DNA from: Bdellovibrionaceae bacterium UBA2339
GTDB lineage: Bacteria > Bdellovibrionota > Bdellovibrionia > Bdellovibrionales > JAMPXM01
NCBI GenBank assembly: GCA_002344785.1
Contig: DDUL01000033.1
Coordinates: 1 to 64,000, forward strand
Length of the DNA: 64,000 bases
Direction of reading: 5' to 3'
In this document: positions 1 through 7,003 of the stretch, piece by piece
Numbering within the stretch: the first letter of the stretch is position 1
Layout of the letters: every line of letters begins with the position of its first letter
The notes under the pieces: generated by a model
What the model was told of the DNA's origin: nothing
Database searches by the model: none
Seen by the model: only the letters and a program-made list of their open reading frames with translations
Made by a program: the position numbers and the translations under genes

Positions 1-30
1 TCCGAAACTCTCAGGAACGCCTTGGGCGTC

Positions 31-97
31 CGCGGGTGAGAGCGAGGCGGGGAGCGCCACGGCGCTGGGCCCCGCCGAGACCACCCCGCCATTTTTT
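31..97 (+). terminator. Candidate terminator or 3' end of a structured RNA
   Basis: A G/C-rich fold (GGCGGGG at 46-52 with CCCCGCC at 70-76, inner arms AGCGCC/GGCGCT, outer arms GGGTG at 34-38 with CACCC at 82-86) is followed by a run of six T at 92-97. A second CCCCGCC at 84-90 could compete for the same GGCGGGG arm. It would end a transcript entering from the left edge of the window. No gene is visible in 1-216 otherwise. Confidence 0.4.
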
Positions 98-216
98 CGG
101 AACCCGGAGACGATTCAAGTTTCCGAACTCAAATCAGTCGAAATTTGGTGATGCATCTGGGTTTGGCGAGTCGACTCAACGATAAGTTTCGCGGTAGGCG
201 TGGTCTCCCTGTTTTC

Positions 217-783
217 CTAACCAAGGCGTAATTTCGGAAAACTCAATCCTCTTGAACGAAATGGTTTCGTCCAGATCAACTTTTTCAGACTTTTTTTCGC
301 CGGATTCAAGCAATCTGCGACACCGACAATCTTCAATCTTACTTTGGATTCCGATTGGCCGATGACTTGAAGTGTGCCGGAAGCTATTTCTCCGCGGCAT
401 CCGGCTCGAGGCCAGGCCGAACTTCCGTGAGAGTAGTAACCAATCGCCTTGGTTTTATCGCCAAACGATATTTCCTTTGTGGGTAACTCTGGAACCCAAA
501 TGGTGATTTTGCGATAAAGCTCGTCGTCGATCACCATCAGCGAGCCGTTTGAGTAGTATCGCCAACCGAAAATTATCCCGTGGCCTGATGAAACCCAATG
601 GTTCTGTACATGGTAAGCAGGTTTGGGTAATGGCGTTTCGCGTTTCCAAGCTTCCTGCTCAGGCAGGTAATCAGAAAAATCAACTCTGAAAAATTGCGCA
701 TCTCTGACAAAGAATGAGTCAGTCTTTGGAATTGAAGCATAGATCCAAATCGCAATGACTAACAAGATCAGTACACCGATCAA
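217..783 (-). CDS. Membrane-anchored hypothetical protein
   Basis: The product is 188 aa and of no family I recognise. It has one N-terminal membrane segment (about residues 2-17, MIGVLILLVIAIWIYAS) followed by a soluble, probably extracytoplasmic domain with two cysteines (in AGCRGE and VADCLN) that could pair. The first usable start is a TTG at 783. A basic stretch (TKRK) continues in frame upstream, but I see no ATG, GTG or TTG there before a stop. The TTG overlaps the stop of a 50-codon ORF by four bases, suggesting translational coupling. Base composition is visibly more A/T-rich than the rest of the window, as in the adjoining toxin-antitoxin region, so the patch may have been acquired together. 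Confidence 0.6.
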   Translation of the reverse strand: MIGVLILLVIAIWIYASIPKTDSFFVRDAQFFRVDFSDYLPEQEAWKRETPLPKPAYHVQNHWVSSGHGIIFGWRYYSNGSLMVIDDELYRKITIWVPELPTKEISFGDKTKAIGYYSHGSSAWPRAGCRGEIASGTLQVIGQSESKVRLKIVGVADCLNPAKKSLKKLIWTKPFRSRGLSFPKLRLG

Positions 784-932
784 GATTCCAACTGCTTTAA
801 GAAATAAGATGAATTTGCGTTTCGTATTAACTCCGACTGTATTTGCCTATTGTGCCGTCGCCAGTCCTCCATGGCACGCGCAAGCATCACGTCGTCAAGA
901 CTTATGTCTGCCCACTTAAGGCACGGTGCCAT
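780..932 (-). CDS. Possible 50-aa small protein
   Basis: An ATG at 932 opens a 50-residue frame that includes the stretches KWADISLDDVML and MEDWRRHNRQIQ. It has a weak AAGG about ten bases upstream. Its TGA overlaps the TTG of the next gene in a TTGA arrangement. The residue pattern looks protein-like, with an amphipathic helix rich in R, D, E and L, but there is no recognised family and the frame is short. It overlaps the preceding small frame by 31 bases, so at most one may be real, or the pair may be remnants of one frameshifted gene. Confidence 0.33.
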   Translation of the reverse strand: MAPCLKWADISLDDVMLARAMEDWRRHNRQIQSELIRNANSSYFLKQLES

Positions 933-1048
933 TCCGTTTCGCCTTCTTTCCAAGGGTAACAGGGTTTCTTCTCATGGAGGGCCCCATGCCAGAGTTTTGA
1001 TTCACCGCATTTCGCAACCATGTGGTGTTCACGCATTTCCTTCTTCAT
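902..1048 (-). CDS. Possible 48-aa small protein (Rmf-like tail?)
   Basis: An ATG at 1048, about 30 bases after the antitoxin stop, opens a 48-residue frame beginning MKKEMREHHMV and containing CYPWKEGETEWHRALSGQ. The spacing of C/P/Y, W and G resembles the C-terminal pattern of small ribosome-modulation-factor-like proteins, but the likeness is weak and made by eye. A GGAG lies 13 bases upstream. It would be the third cistron of the brnT-brnA transcript. Confidence 0.3.
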   Translation of the reverse strand: MKKEMREHHMVAKCGESKLWHGALHEKKPCYPWKEGETEWHRALSGQT

Positions 1049-1078
1049 CTCAGCTAAGCTCCGACAAACACTTTTTTC

Positions 1079-1306
1079 TTACGCCGTTTTCTTCTTCCAG
1101 CTTGTCTTCGGCTTCAGTCCCTCTTCCTTGCAGAAGCGTAGAAATTGGTTCATCAGCGTCTGGTAGGGCACGCCCTCTTGCTCACTGAGATCCTTGAAAT
1201 ACTCGACGATGTCTTGGTCAAAACGAATCGTGACCGACTTCTTCAGAGACTTGAGGTACGGGTTCGGTTTCCAGGACATTTTCTTGAGATCGTAATTTTT
1301 CTTCAT
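1079..1306 (-). CDS. brnA: BrnA-family antitoxin
   Basis: The product is 75 aa. It has the BrnA layout: a short N-terminal toxin-binding part (KKMSWKPNPYLKSL), then a ribbon-helix-helix DNA-binding core, with strand residues SVTIRFDQDIVEYFKDL and the turn EQEGVPYQTLMNQFLR. BrnA antitoxins bind and neutralise BrnT and repress their shared operon. The ATG at 1306-1304 overlaps in ATGA fashion the TGA where an uninterrupted brnT frame would have ended. A strong GAGGAGG Shine-Dalgarno sits inside the former toxin tail, so the antitoxin should be translated efficiently. It is the second gene of the operon, in the toxin-first order usual for this family. Confidence 0.88.
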   Translation of the reverse strand: MKKNYDLKKMSWKPNPYLKSLKKSVTIRFDQDIVEYFKDLSEQEGVPYQTLMNQFLRFCKEEGLKPKTSWKKKTA

Positions 1307-1341
1307 AATCCCTCCTCGAACTGCTTTCGTTCCGTTTGAGT

Positions 1342-1584
1342 TTATTTTCTCGCACTTACGATTCGGATCACGTCATCGTCTTCACGGTAGCAATGAACTA
1401 CCAACAATAAGCGGTGAGCTGAGCTGTGTCCGACCGCGATAAAACGATCTTCCGACGCGGAGTGATCCGGATCAGAAGCAACCTTGGTCATCGGATCAAA
1501 GAAAACAGTCTGTGCTTCCTCAAATGAAACCCGATGCTTTTTCTGGTTGGCTTTGTTTTTCTTCTCTTCCCATTCGAACTGCAT
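1342..1584 (-). CDS. brnT: BrnT-family toxin, C-terminally truncated by an in-frame stop
   Basis: The product is 80 aa and belongs to the BrnT family of RelE-fold ribonuclease toxins, whose activity arrests translation. The N-terminal hallmarks are present (FEWEEKKNKANQKKHRVSFE, then FFDP, then a DPDHS segment and the RFIAVGHSS strand). The frame stops with TAA at 1344-1342 directly after VISARK-type residues (IRIVSARK). Reading through that codon gives TQTERKQFEEGL and a TGA that overlaps the brnA start, matching the usual BrnT C-terminus (ARxATxxERxxYEEG). The family-length protein would be about 93 residues, so about 13 are lost. The remaining product may be inactive or weakened. The start ATG is only six bases from the predicted -10 box. 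Confidence 0.85.
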   Translation of the reverse strand: MQFEWEEKKNKANQKKHRVSFEEAQTVFFDPMTKVASDPDHSASEDRFIAVGHSSAHRLLLVVHCYREDDDVIRIVSARK

Positions 1585-1589
1585 TCCCT

Positions 1590-1618
1590 ATTGTACATAT
1601 TATGTATGTACTTGTCCA
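1590..1618 (-). promoter_or_regulatory. brnTA promoter and operator
   Basis: On the minus strand TGGACA (1618-1613) and TACAAT (1595-1590) are spaced by exactly 17 bases, a near-consensus sigma-70 promoter. The spacer holds a perfect inverted repeat, GTACATA-N5-TATGTAC (1593-1611), which overlaps the -10 box. That is a good candidate operator for the ribbon-helix-helix antitoxin BrnA. Transcription would begin at or next to the toxin ATG (1584), implying a leaderless toxin message. Confidence 0.7.
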
Positions 1619-1710
1619 GTGGGCAGGGAATTCAGTTGGGGACGAACGAAGAGAGATCTCGGCAGGTAAGTACATTTCCCCGCCATTTTAATCATCACTA
1701 AGGTCCAAGT

Positions 1711-2706
1711 TCAACTCGCTCGATTCCGGCTCACGCGATAAATTTTGAATCGTTCCGATTTTGGATCCCGTCGATGATAGATGAGCGACGTTCCGCCATC
1801 TCGATACGAAACGGCTGGGCCCTCGGTGAACTGTCCGCGAATTCCAGAAATGATTTCGCCTTTGGTGAATGCGTCGGTGAGGCTCTTTCGTTTGGAAACG
1901 ACGATGCGAAAATCATCGGGCCCAATCCTCGATCCCAACGGTAAGATGGTGTAATAGAGCTCCAGCTTGTCCTTTGATAAATTCCCCGCATAGGTTCGGC
2001 ATTCGGGTCGGTTGACTTCAGCAAGCCACGCATTCGCTTCGGAATGTGGGGATGCGTTTCGGGCCGAAAGCTTGAAAATGGCAAGGCGACTCTCTTCAGG
2101 AAACGGACGCCCCGAAAAGCGAGCTCGCGATACGACGAGGAGAGTTCCGTCCCAACTCACATCAAGATCCATGTCGACAGTTCCAAGTTTCTTCTCCGAC
2201 ACCATCGGATCAATGGGCGCGACATCGAAAACTTCCAGTGGAGCGGACTCGCGACTCACGAGCCGACCGCCAAAGAGAGTTTGGAAATTGGTGGTGTAAT
2301 TGCGAGTGGAGACAAAATAGAAGTTTCCTGAAGTGTCGAGAGCCGGCACGCCGTCAAGATGCTGAGGTGAGACACTTCCGGGCAAGGTGCCCTTGTAGAG
2401 GTAACGGCCGCTCGGTTGTTTCACCGCATAGTGAATGTTCATTTCATCGTCGGATGCGGGCTTGTCGTTCCAGAAAAGCTGGCTTTCATCCGCGGACAGC
2501 TTCGGTTCCATCGCGTGAGCTGAATAGCCATCAATGTGGACTTCGGACTCGTTCGACCACTCTTCATTTGCTCCAAATTGTTCCAAGCAAGCTGAGGGGG
2601 GCGGATCCAAAAACGAGAATAAGCCACCCGGCGAAATGCAACTCGATGTGAGCAGCAAAATAAATCCGAAGAGGCTGAAAGTCAGGACAAGTTGGCGATC
2701 CGGCAT
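1711..2706 (-). CDS. TolB/PD40-type beta-propeller lipoprotein
   Basis: The product is 331 aa. A type II signal peptide ends in LLTSSC (lipid-carrying Cys about residue 23), so it should be a lipoprotein. The body has repeated blades of the PD40/TolB type, for example PKLSADESQLFWNDKP near residue 70, MDLDVSWDGTLLVVSRARF near 180 and GPAVSYRDGGTSLIYHRRDP near the C-terminus. Each has the S-x-D-G/E-x-x-L-x-F/V/Y pattern. Such propellers mediate protein contacts in the periplasm or at the outer membrane; no catalytic residues are evident. It is transcribed alone and divergently from the protease gene to its right. Function beyond the fold is unknown. Confidence 0.72.
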   Translation of the reverse strand: MPDRQLVLTFSLFGFILLLTSSCISPGGLFSFLDPPPSACLEQFGANEEWSNESEVHIDGYSAHAMEPKLSADESQLFWNDKPASDDEMNIHYAVKQPSGRYLYKGTLPGSVSPQHLDGVPALDTSGNFYFVSTRNYTTNFQTLFGGRLVSRESAPLEVFDVAPIDPMVSEKKLGTVDMDLDVSWDGTLLVVSRARFSGRPFPEESRLAIFKLSARNASPHSEANAWLAEVNRPECRTYAGNLSKDKLELYYTILPLGSRIGPDDFRIVVSKRKSLTDAFTKGEIISGIRGQFTEGPAVSYRDGGTSLIYHRRDPKSERFKIYRVSRNRAS

Positions 2707-2941
2707 ACTTAGAGTCTATCTTTGCCTATGGCCGCGACAAGGACTTCGTTCAATGTCTCACGCTTGAGCTTCAGCTGGCCAAAACTTCGACAGTCAGCTC
2801 GCTTGTATTGATGGGTGATCGGCCTCGACTTCGCATCTCAAGAGGGCAGAGGTCGATCACGAAATCCGAGGCGAACTCGACTTGCGTGATTTGAATCTGG
2901 TCTTGAATCTCAAGTCACAAAGATCATGGGGGCACAACTCT

Positions 2942-4090
2942 ATGCCATCGTGGAGGCGGCGAAAGCTCGTGATTCAGACTCGCACCCGTCTCGGGCGGGC
3001 GGCTCGTGACATCACAAACTTCGCACTTCTCATTCCATTCATGATTGCCATGGCTCAGGCTCAAGCCGAGGCCACAGCCCCCGCACGCCCCGCGACTTGC
3101 TCTAACGTCGAATTCTTCGACCGTCTTGGTCCACCTCGCGATCAAAGTGGCACAGCCTGGTGCTTTGCGAATTCAGCGGCGGATCTGATCACAGCCGCGA
3201 CGGGCACACGCGTGGCGACCTTCGATGTGGCCTTCAATCTGTTCTTCGGTCGCACCGAGAATTTGCGCCATCATCCCGACCCGCGCGTTCAGCAGCACTT
3301 ACGATCGACGCGCTTTTTTTCGCATCGACTGCCAGAGGCGCGGCGTGCGCCTCGCGAGTTCGCTCAAGCTTTGGATCACAATAATGGCTTGGTGAATGTC
3401 GGTGGTGAAGACGACGACGTGATCACCATGGCGAACGCCAGAGGGCTTTGCGCGGATGCCAACTTTAGCGCCGGGCGTGACCACATCAAATCTCAGCACC
3501 AAGCGACTGAAAATCTGCGCGAGATCTGGCGCTTTCATCAAAGCCAGCGCTCAAGTCCCAGACCCAATCCCCAAGATCCCAACTGCCCTTGGACTTCACA
3601 AAGACCCAGCGACAATCCCGCGGGACTGCGCCCGGCTCTGCGAGCGAGTATGCAGCAGTGGCTTCGGGAGCGCTGCGGCCCCAGAGTTGAGCTTCAGCGT
3701 CCGCTGATCCCTGTGGCTCGGCGAGAAGCGACTTCGGTCGAAGAGTTTTTCCGTCGTCACCGCACACCTCAAGCTCGGGCCGCGGCAATGAATCGTCTCT
3801 GGAGTGAAATTGATTCGACGCTCAATTCAGGACGGCCGATCTCGATCGGCTTTAATGCCAACGATCTTCATGCCGATTCCAACATCAATGCGCGCGACGC
3901 GGATCACTCCGCCGTGATCGCCGCACGTCGCGAACGAAACGGACAGTGCGAATACTTTGTTCGCAATCACTACGGTCAAGAATGTGGATACCGGCCCGGC
4001 ATGACCTGTGATCCCGCGCGAGGCGGTGTTTGGATTCGTCGCGAACACCTACGCACTCTCTATGGAACGGTGGCCATCGCTCCACCTTAA
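2942..4090 (+). CDS. Secreted papain-like (C1-type) cysteine protease
   Basis: The frame is 382 aa from the ATG at 2942; a TTG at 2882 would add 20 residues before the signal peptide. A basic n-region (WRRRKLV..RTRLGRAAR) and hydrophobic core (FALLIPFMIAMAQAQA) form a signal peptide. The papain-like triad can be placed: Gln68 and Cys74 in RDQSGTAWCFANS (the Q-x5-C oxyanion/nucleophile spacing), His322 in DADHSAVI and Asn342 in YFVRNHYG. Many additional cysteines are near the C-terminus. The Trp usually after the nucleophile is here just before it. The central 200 residues are Arg/Pro-rich and unlike mature papain. It stands alone in its transcription unit. Assignment to family C1 is from motif order, so the protease role is an inference. 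Confidence 0.68.
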   Translation: MPSWRRRKLVIQTRTRLGRAARDITNFALLIPFMIAMAQAQAEATAPARPATCSNVEFFDRLGPPRDQSGTAWCFANSAADLITAATGTRVATFDVAFNLFFGRTENLRHHPDPRVQQHLRSTRFFSHRLPEARRAPREFAQALDHNNGLVNVGGEDDDVITMANARGLCADANFSAGRDHIKSQHQATENLREIWRFHQSQRSSPRPNPQDPNCPWTSQRPSDNPAGLRPALRASMQQWLRERCGPRVELQRPLIPVARREATSVEEFFRRHRTPQARAAAMNRLWSEIDSTLNSGRPISIGFNANDLHADSNINARDADHSAVIAARRERNGQCEYFVRNHYGQECGYRPGMTCDPARGGVWIRREHLRTLYGTVAIAPP

Positions 4091-4154
4091 TGCTTTCGAC
4101 ATTTTCTTTACCCATTAGCCTCAACTTGAAGCAGGATGGAGCGACGAGGTGAGT

Positions 4155-4805
4155 ATGTCGAAGTCAGCTTCATTTCCTGGTCGAATCGACATCGAAGAGT
4201 TCGCAAAGCGGCTCCAGCGACTTGCGAAAGGCGAAGCCCTGGAGGCACCATCCGTCAATGCGGAATTTTCTGAGTATGAACGACTCGCGGCACAGGCACT
4301 GACAGCTGATTCCACGTGGAATTCGGATGCGGTGGCGTTGGCCACGCGAGGCTTTCATTTTCGACCGATCTTTTTGCGGTACGGACTTCAGCAAGTGGCC
4401 TCGGTCGATGAGCGAGTTCGCCAGCAACTGATTCGCGCATTGGCTGAGTTGTTGAGTCAAAACGCTGAGTATCTTGCGGGGCAAGATCAGGACTCGCAGG
4501 GCGACGAGGCGTCGCGCCTTGAGGTGAAATTCTCCATGCATTTGCTCTTTCAACTGCCAGAAATGGGAATTGATTTGGGTGACGTGATGCTCATGATCAA
4601 GTCCGACCTTCGATCGCCGGAGCTAATCTATGCGTGGCGGAGTTTGGCTGAAGAAGGGCCGCAGGCGCTGCTCGATTCTTCGCTCTTCAATGCCGAGGAG
4701 AAGCTGTTGTGGGCCGATGTTTTTCAAGGCCAGGCGGAGGCTTGGCTACGCCTCAGAGAGCACGTTGCATCTCAGCACGGCATTGAGCTTTTGCTGATCG
4801 ATTGA
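4155..4805 (+). CDS. Hypothetical soluble protein
   Basis: The product is 216 aa from the ATG at 4155; a GTG at 4149 would add two residues. A GAGG lies just upstream. There is no signal peptide or membrane segment. It is predicted to be largely helical and acidic, with Leu/Glu/Ala-rich helices such as FAKRLQRLAKGEALEAP near the N-terminus and EKLLWADVFQGQAEAWLRL near the C-terminus. I recognise no domain. It lies between a secreted protease and a two-TM protein, reads in the same direction, and could share their transcript, though gaps of 64 and 143 bp separate them. Confidence 0.7.
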   Translation: MSKSASFPGRIDIEEFAKRLQRLAKGEALEAPSVNAEFSEYERLAAQALTADSTWNSDAVALATRGFHFRPIFLRYGLQQVASVDERVRQQLIRALAELLSQNAEYLAGQDQDSQGDEASRLEVKFSMHLLFQLPEMGIDLGDVMLMIKSDLRSPELIYAWRSLAEEGPQALLDSSLFNAEEKLLWADVFQGQAEAWLRLREHVASQHGIELLLID

Positions 4806-4948
4806 GACTCGGATCACCGCTGAGTGCTGAGACTCAGTGTCTCAATAGACGAGCTGCCCTTGCCAAGTTTTGAGGAACTCGCAACACTAGCTCAGTTCGC
4901 AAAACGAGATTTATTTCTCCGAGATTTTTTTCTTAAGGATGGTCCAGC

Positions 4949-5500
4949 TTGAGTCGGCAGAGGCGATATCATTTCGAAGGCAACCGCGCCTTGATCGAAG
5001 TGCGTGTGAAGTCACCTCGGCAACTTTTTGATGTGCGCGATCCGGCTCCGTTTCGAGAGCGCGACCTGGATGATGAATTGGTCGAGTATATCTTAAGCTG
5101 TGCTGAAGAATTCTCTTCTAAGCAAGAATTCAAGATTGTGGTCCATCTCACGGAAGTCGCAGATCCAGAACTTCACGCATCGGCCATCAGTTCGGCGGTG
5201 TCTCAGTACTTCGAGTTCGAGGCCGATCTCAAGCGTCGCCAACTCACACATGTACTTCGCACGGCGCAGTTTTTCCTTCTCATCGGCTTAAGCACGCTCT
5301 TCATCTGTTTGGGTGTGGCTCACAGTATCGATGACTCGAAATGGCCGCAGGCGATCCTCCGCGAAGGTTTGGTGATCTTTGGTTGGGTGGCGATGTGGCG
5401 ACCGATTGAACTGGTGTTGTACGATTGGTGGCCGCATTGGGGGCGTGTCAAATTACTGCGTAAACTCGCAAAGAGTCCGGTTCAGGTGCTTGAGCCTTAA
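4949..5500 (+). CDS. Hypothetical protein with two membrane segments
   Basis: The product is 183 aa. It starts with TTG at 4949 behind an AAGGAT Shine-Dalgarno. Residues 1-85 form a soluble domain (RALIEVRVKSPRQLFDVRDP, then acidic helices). Two hydrophobic segments follow (FFLLIGLSTLFICLGVAHS about 108-126, and LREGLVIFGWVAMW about 136-150). A short basic tail (LYDWWPHWGRVKLLRKLAKS) probably lies in the cytoplasm. Proteins of this architecture are common but uncharacterised. It sits 73 bp ahead of the beta-CASP nuclease gene and may be cotranscribed with it. Confidence 0.7.
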   Translation: MSRQRRYHFEGNRALIEVRVKSPRQLFDVRDPAPFRERDLDDELVEYILSCAEEFSSKQEFKIVVHLTEVADPELHASAISSAVSQYFEFEADLKRRQLTHVLRTAQFFLLIGLSTLFICLGVAHSIDDSKWPQAILREGLVIFGWVAMWRPIELVLYDWWPHWGRVKLLRKLAKSPVQVLEP

Positions 5501-5573
5501 GATGCAAAGGCGCTGGGCTCGCCCAGAGCGCCGAAGCGATGGCGAATTGGACTCAATCAGGAAGGGACGAGAT

Positions 5574-6959
5574 ATGAAACTCACATTCGCAGGAGCAGCA
5601 CAAACTGTTACCGGAAGCCAAACGCTGTTTGAGCATCGAGGCTTCGCTGGTCTTGTGGATTGCGGATTGTATCAGGGCCCCAAGCCACTTCGTTTGCTGA
5701 ATTGGACCAAGCCGGATTTCTATGATCGCGTCCGCGCCATTTTGCTTTCGCATGCGCATATTGATCATTCAGGATTGCTGCCTCGCTGGGCGAGTTGGGG
5801 ATATAAGGGTCCTGTGTATTGCACGAAGCCGACAGCTGATCTCCTGGAGGTGATGCTCCGAGATGCGGCTCGCTTGCAAGAAGAGGACGCTCGCTACGCG
5901 AATCGAAGTCGACATTCTCAACATGACCCAGCCTTGCCGCTCTATACGACGGAAGATGCGGAAGCGATTCTCAAGCGAGTCGTCGCTGTCGAACTTGGTC
6001 AGTGGCAAGAGTTGTCACCGAATCTCAGTTTTCGCTTTCTTCGTGCGGGACATATTCTGGGAAGTGCGGTGATACAGCTTGCTGCGAAAACGGAAAGTGG
6101 AAGTCGGCTTGTGACTTTTTCGGGGGATCTGGGGGGCGGTCGCAGCGAATTGCTTCGCGACCCAGATCCAGTTCTCGAAACTGATGCGCTGGTGCTGGAG
6201 AGCACTTATGGCAATCGAAAAATTGTGAGTGAAGGTCGGGAAGATCGCTTGGCGGCAGTCGTCAATAAGGTCCACGCCCGGCAGGGCACACTGGTGCTCC
6301 CAGCCTTCGCGCTGGGTCGTACACAAGATTTGCTGTTGAGCCTTTTTCGCCTCTGGCGCGATGGAAAAATTCCTGAAGTCCCAGTTTATCTCGATAGTCC
6401 GATGGCGACCGAGGTCACTGAAATCTACGCCAAACATCGTCGCGAGTTCTGGCCGGACGAGCGAGGCGATGAGATTCTGCATGCTTTGAAGTCGGGTTGG
6501 TTCAAAGTGATCGAGTCGCCCGATGATTCCATGTTTCTCTGCACGTCACCTGAGCCGAAGATTGTGATTTCGGCATCCGGGATGTTGCAAGGTGGTCGAG
6601 TGTTGCATCACCTCAAGCAGGCATTGCCGAAAAAACAAAATGCGGTGTTGTTTGTCGGCTTTCAGGGCGCACAAACCAAAGGACGACTGCTTTTGGACGG
6701 ACTTCTGAGCCTGCGCATTCATCATCAGGAAATTCCGGTTGAGGCCGAGGTTCTTTACCTCGACGGCTTTTCGGCCCACGCGGATCAAGGTGACTTGCTC
6801 GACTGGGTCAGACGCTTTCATCGAAAGCCACAGCAAATTCTTCTCAACCACGGTGAGATCGAAGGCATGCAGATTTTTGCTCAGCTCATTGAGCAGGAAT
6901 TCAAAGTTCGCCCCGAACTTCCCAAGCTCAATGAGCAAGTGATGATTCAGGGGACCTGA
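5574..6959 (+). CDS. Beta-CASP metallo-beta-lactamase-fold RNA nuclease
   Basis: The product is 461 aa. The start at 5574 is chosen for its AGGAAGGG Shine-Dalgarno and because the fold begins at MKLTFAGAAQTVTGS. The metallo-beta-lactamase motif HAHIDH is at 60-65. Later zinc ligands lie in RAGHILGSA and FSGDLGG. The beta-CASP part follows (ALGRTQDLL, SPMATEVTEIY, SASGMLQGGRVLHHL), and the C-terminal RNA-metabolising motif contains GFSAHADQGDLL and LNHGE. This is the CPSF73/YSH1-like bacterial family, expected to cut RNA in the cytoplasm. The physiological substrate is not known from sequence. Confidence 0.88.
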   Translation: MKLTFAGAAQTVTGSQTLFEHRGFAGLVDCGLYQGPKPLRLLNWTKPDFYDRVRAILLSHAHIDHSGLLPRWASWGYKGPVYCTKPTADLLEVMLRDAARLQEEDARYANRSRHSQHDPALPLYTTEDAEAILKRVVAVELGQWQELSPNLSFRFLRAGHILGSAVIQLAAKTESGSRLVTFSGDLGGGRSELLRDPDPVLETDALVLESTYGNRKIVSEGREDRLAAVVNKVHARQGTLVLPAFALGRTQDLLLSLFRLWRDGKIPEVPVYLDSPMATEVTEIYAKHRREFWPDERGDEILHALKSGWFKVIESPDDSMFLCTSPEPKIVISASGMLQGGRVLHHLKQALPKKQNAVLFVGFQGAQTKGRLLLDGLLSLRIHHQEIPVEAEVLYLDGFSAHADQGDLLDWVRRFHRKPQQILLNHGEIEGMQIFAQLIEQEFKVRPELPKLNEQVMIQGT

Positions 6960-6971
6960 GTCCGTCAGGTC
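6953..6971. terminator. Hairpin between convergent genes
   Basis: GACCTGA (6953-6959) and TCAGGTC (6965-6971) form a perfect 7-bp stem with a 5-nt loop, starting at the stop codon of the beta-CASP gene. No T-run follows on either strand, so it may protect or pause rather than act as a classic intrinsic terminator. Confidence 0.35.
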
Positions 6972-7003
6972 TCAAAAGACGCCCAAAAACTTTCTCAGTC
7001 GGC

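Noticed and set aside
850..1188. 112-codon rightward open frame
   Set aside because: It lies opposite brnA and the small leftward frames, is Ser/Arg/His-rich and has no ribosome site.
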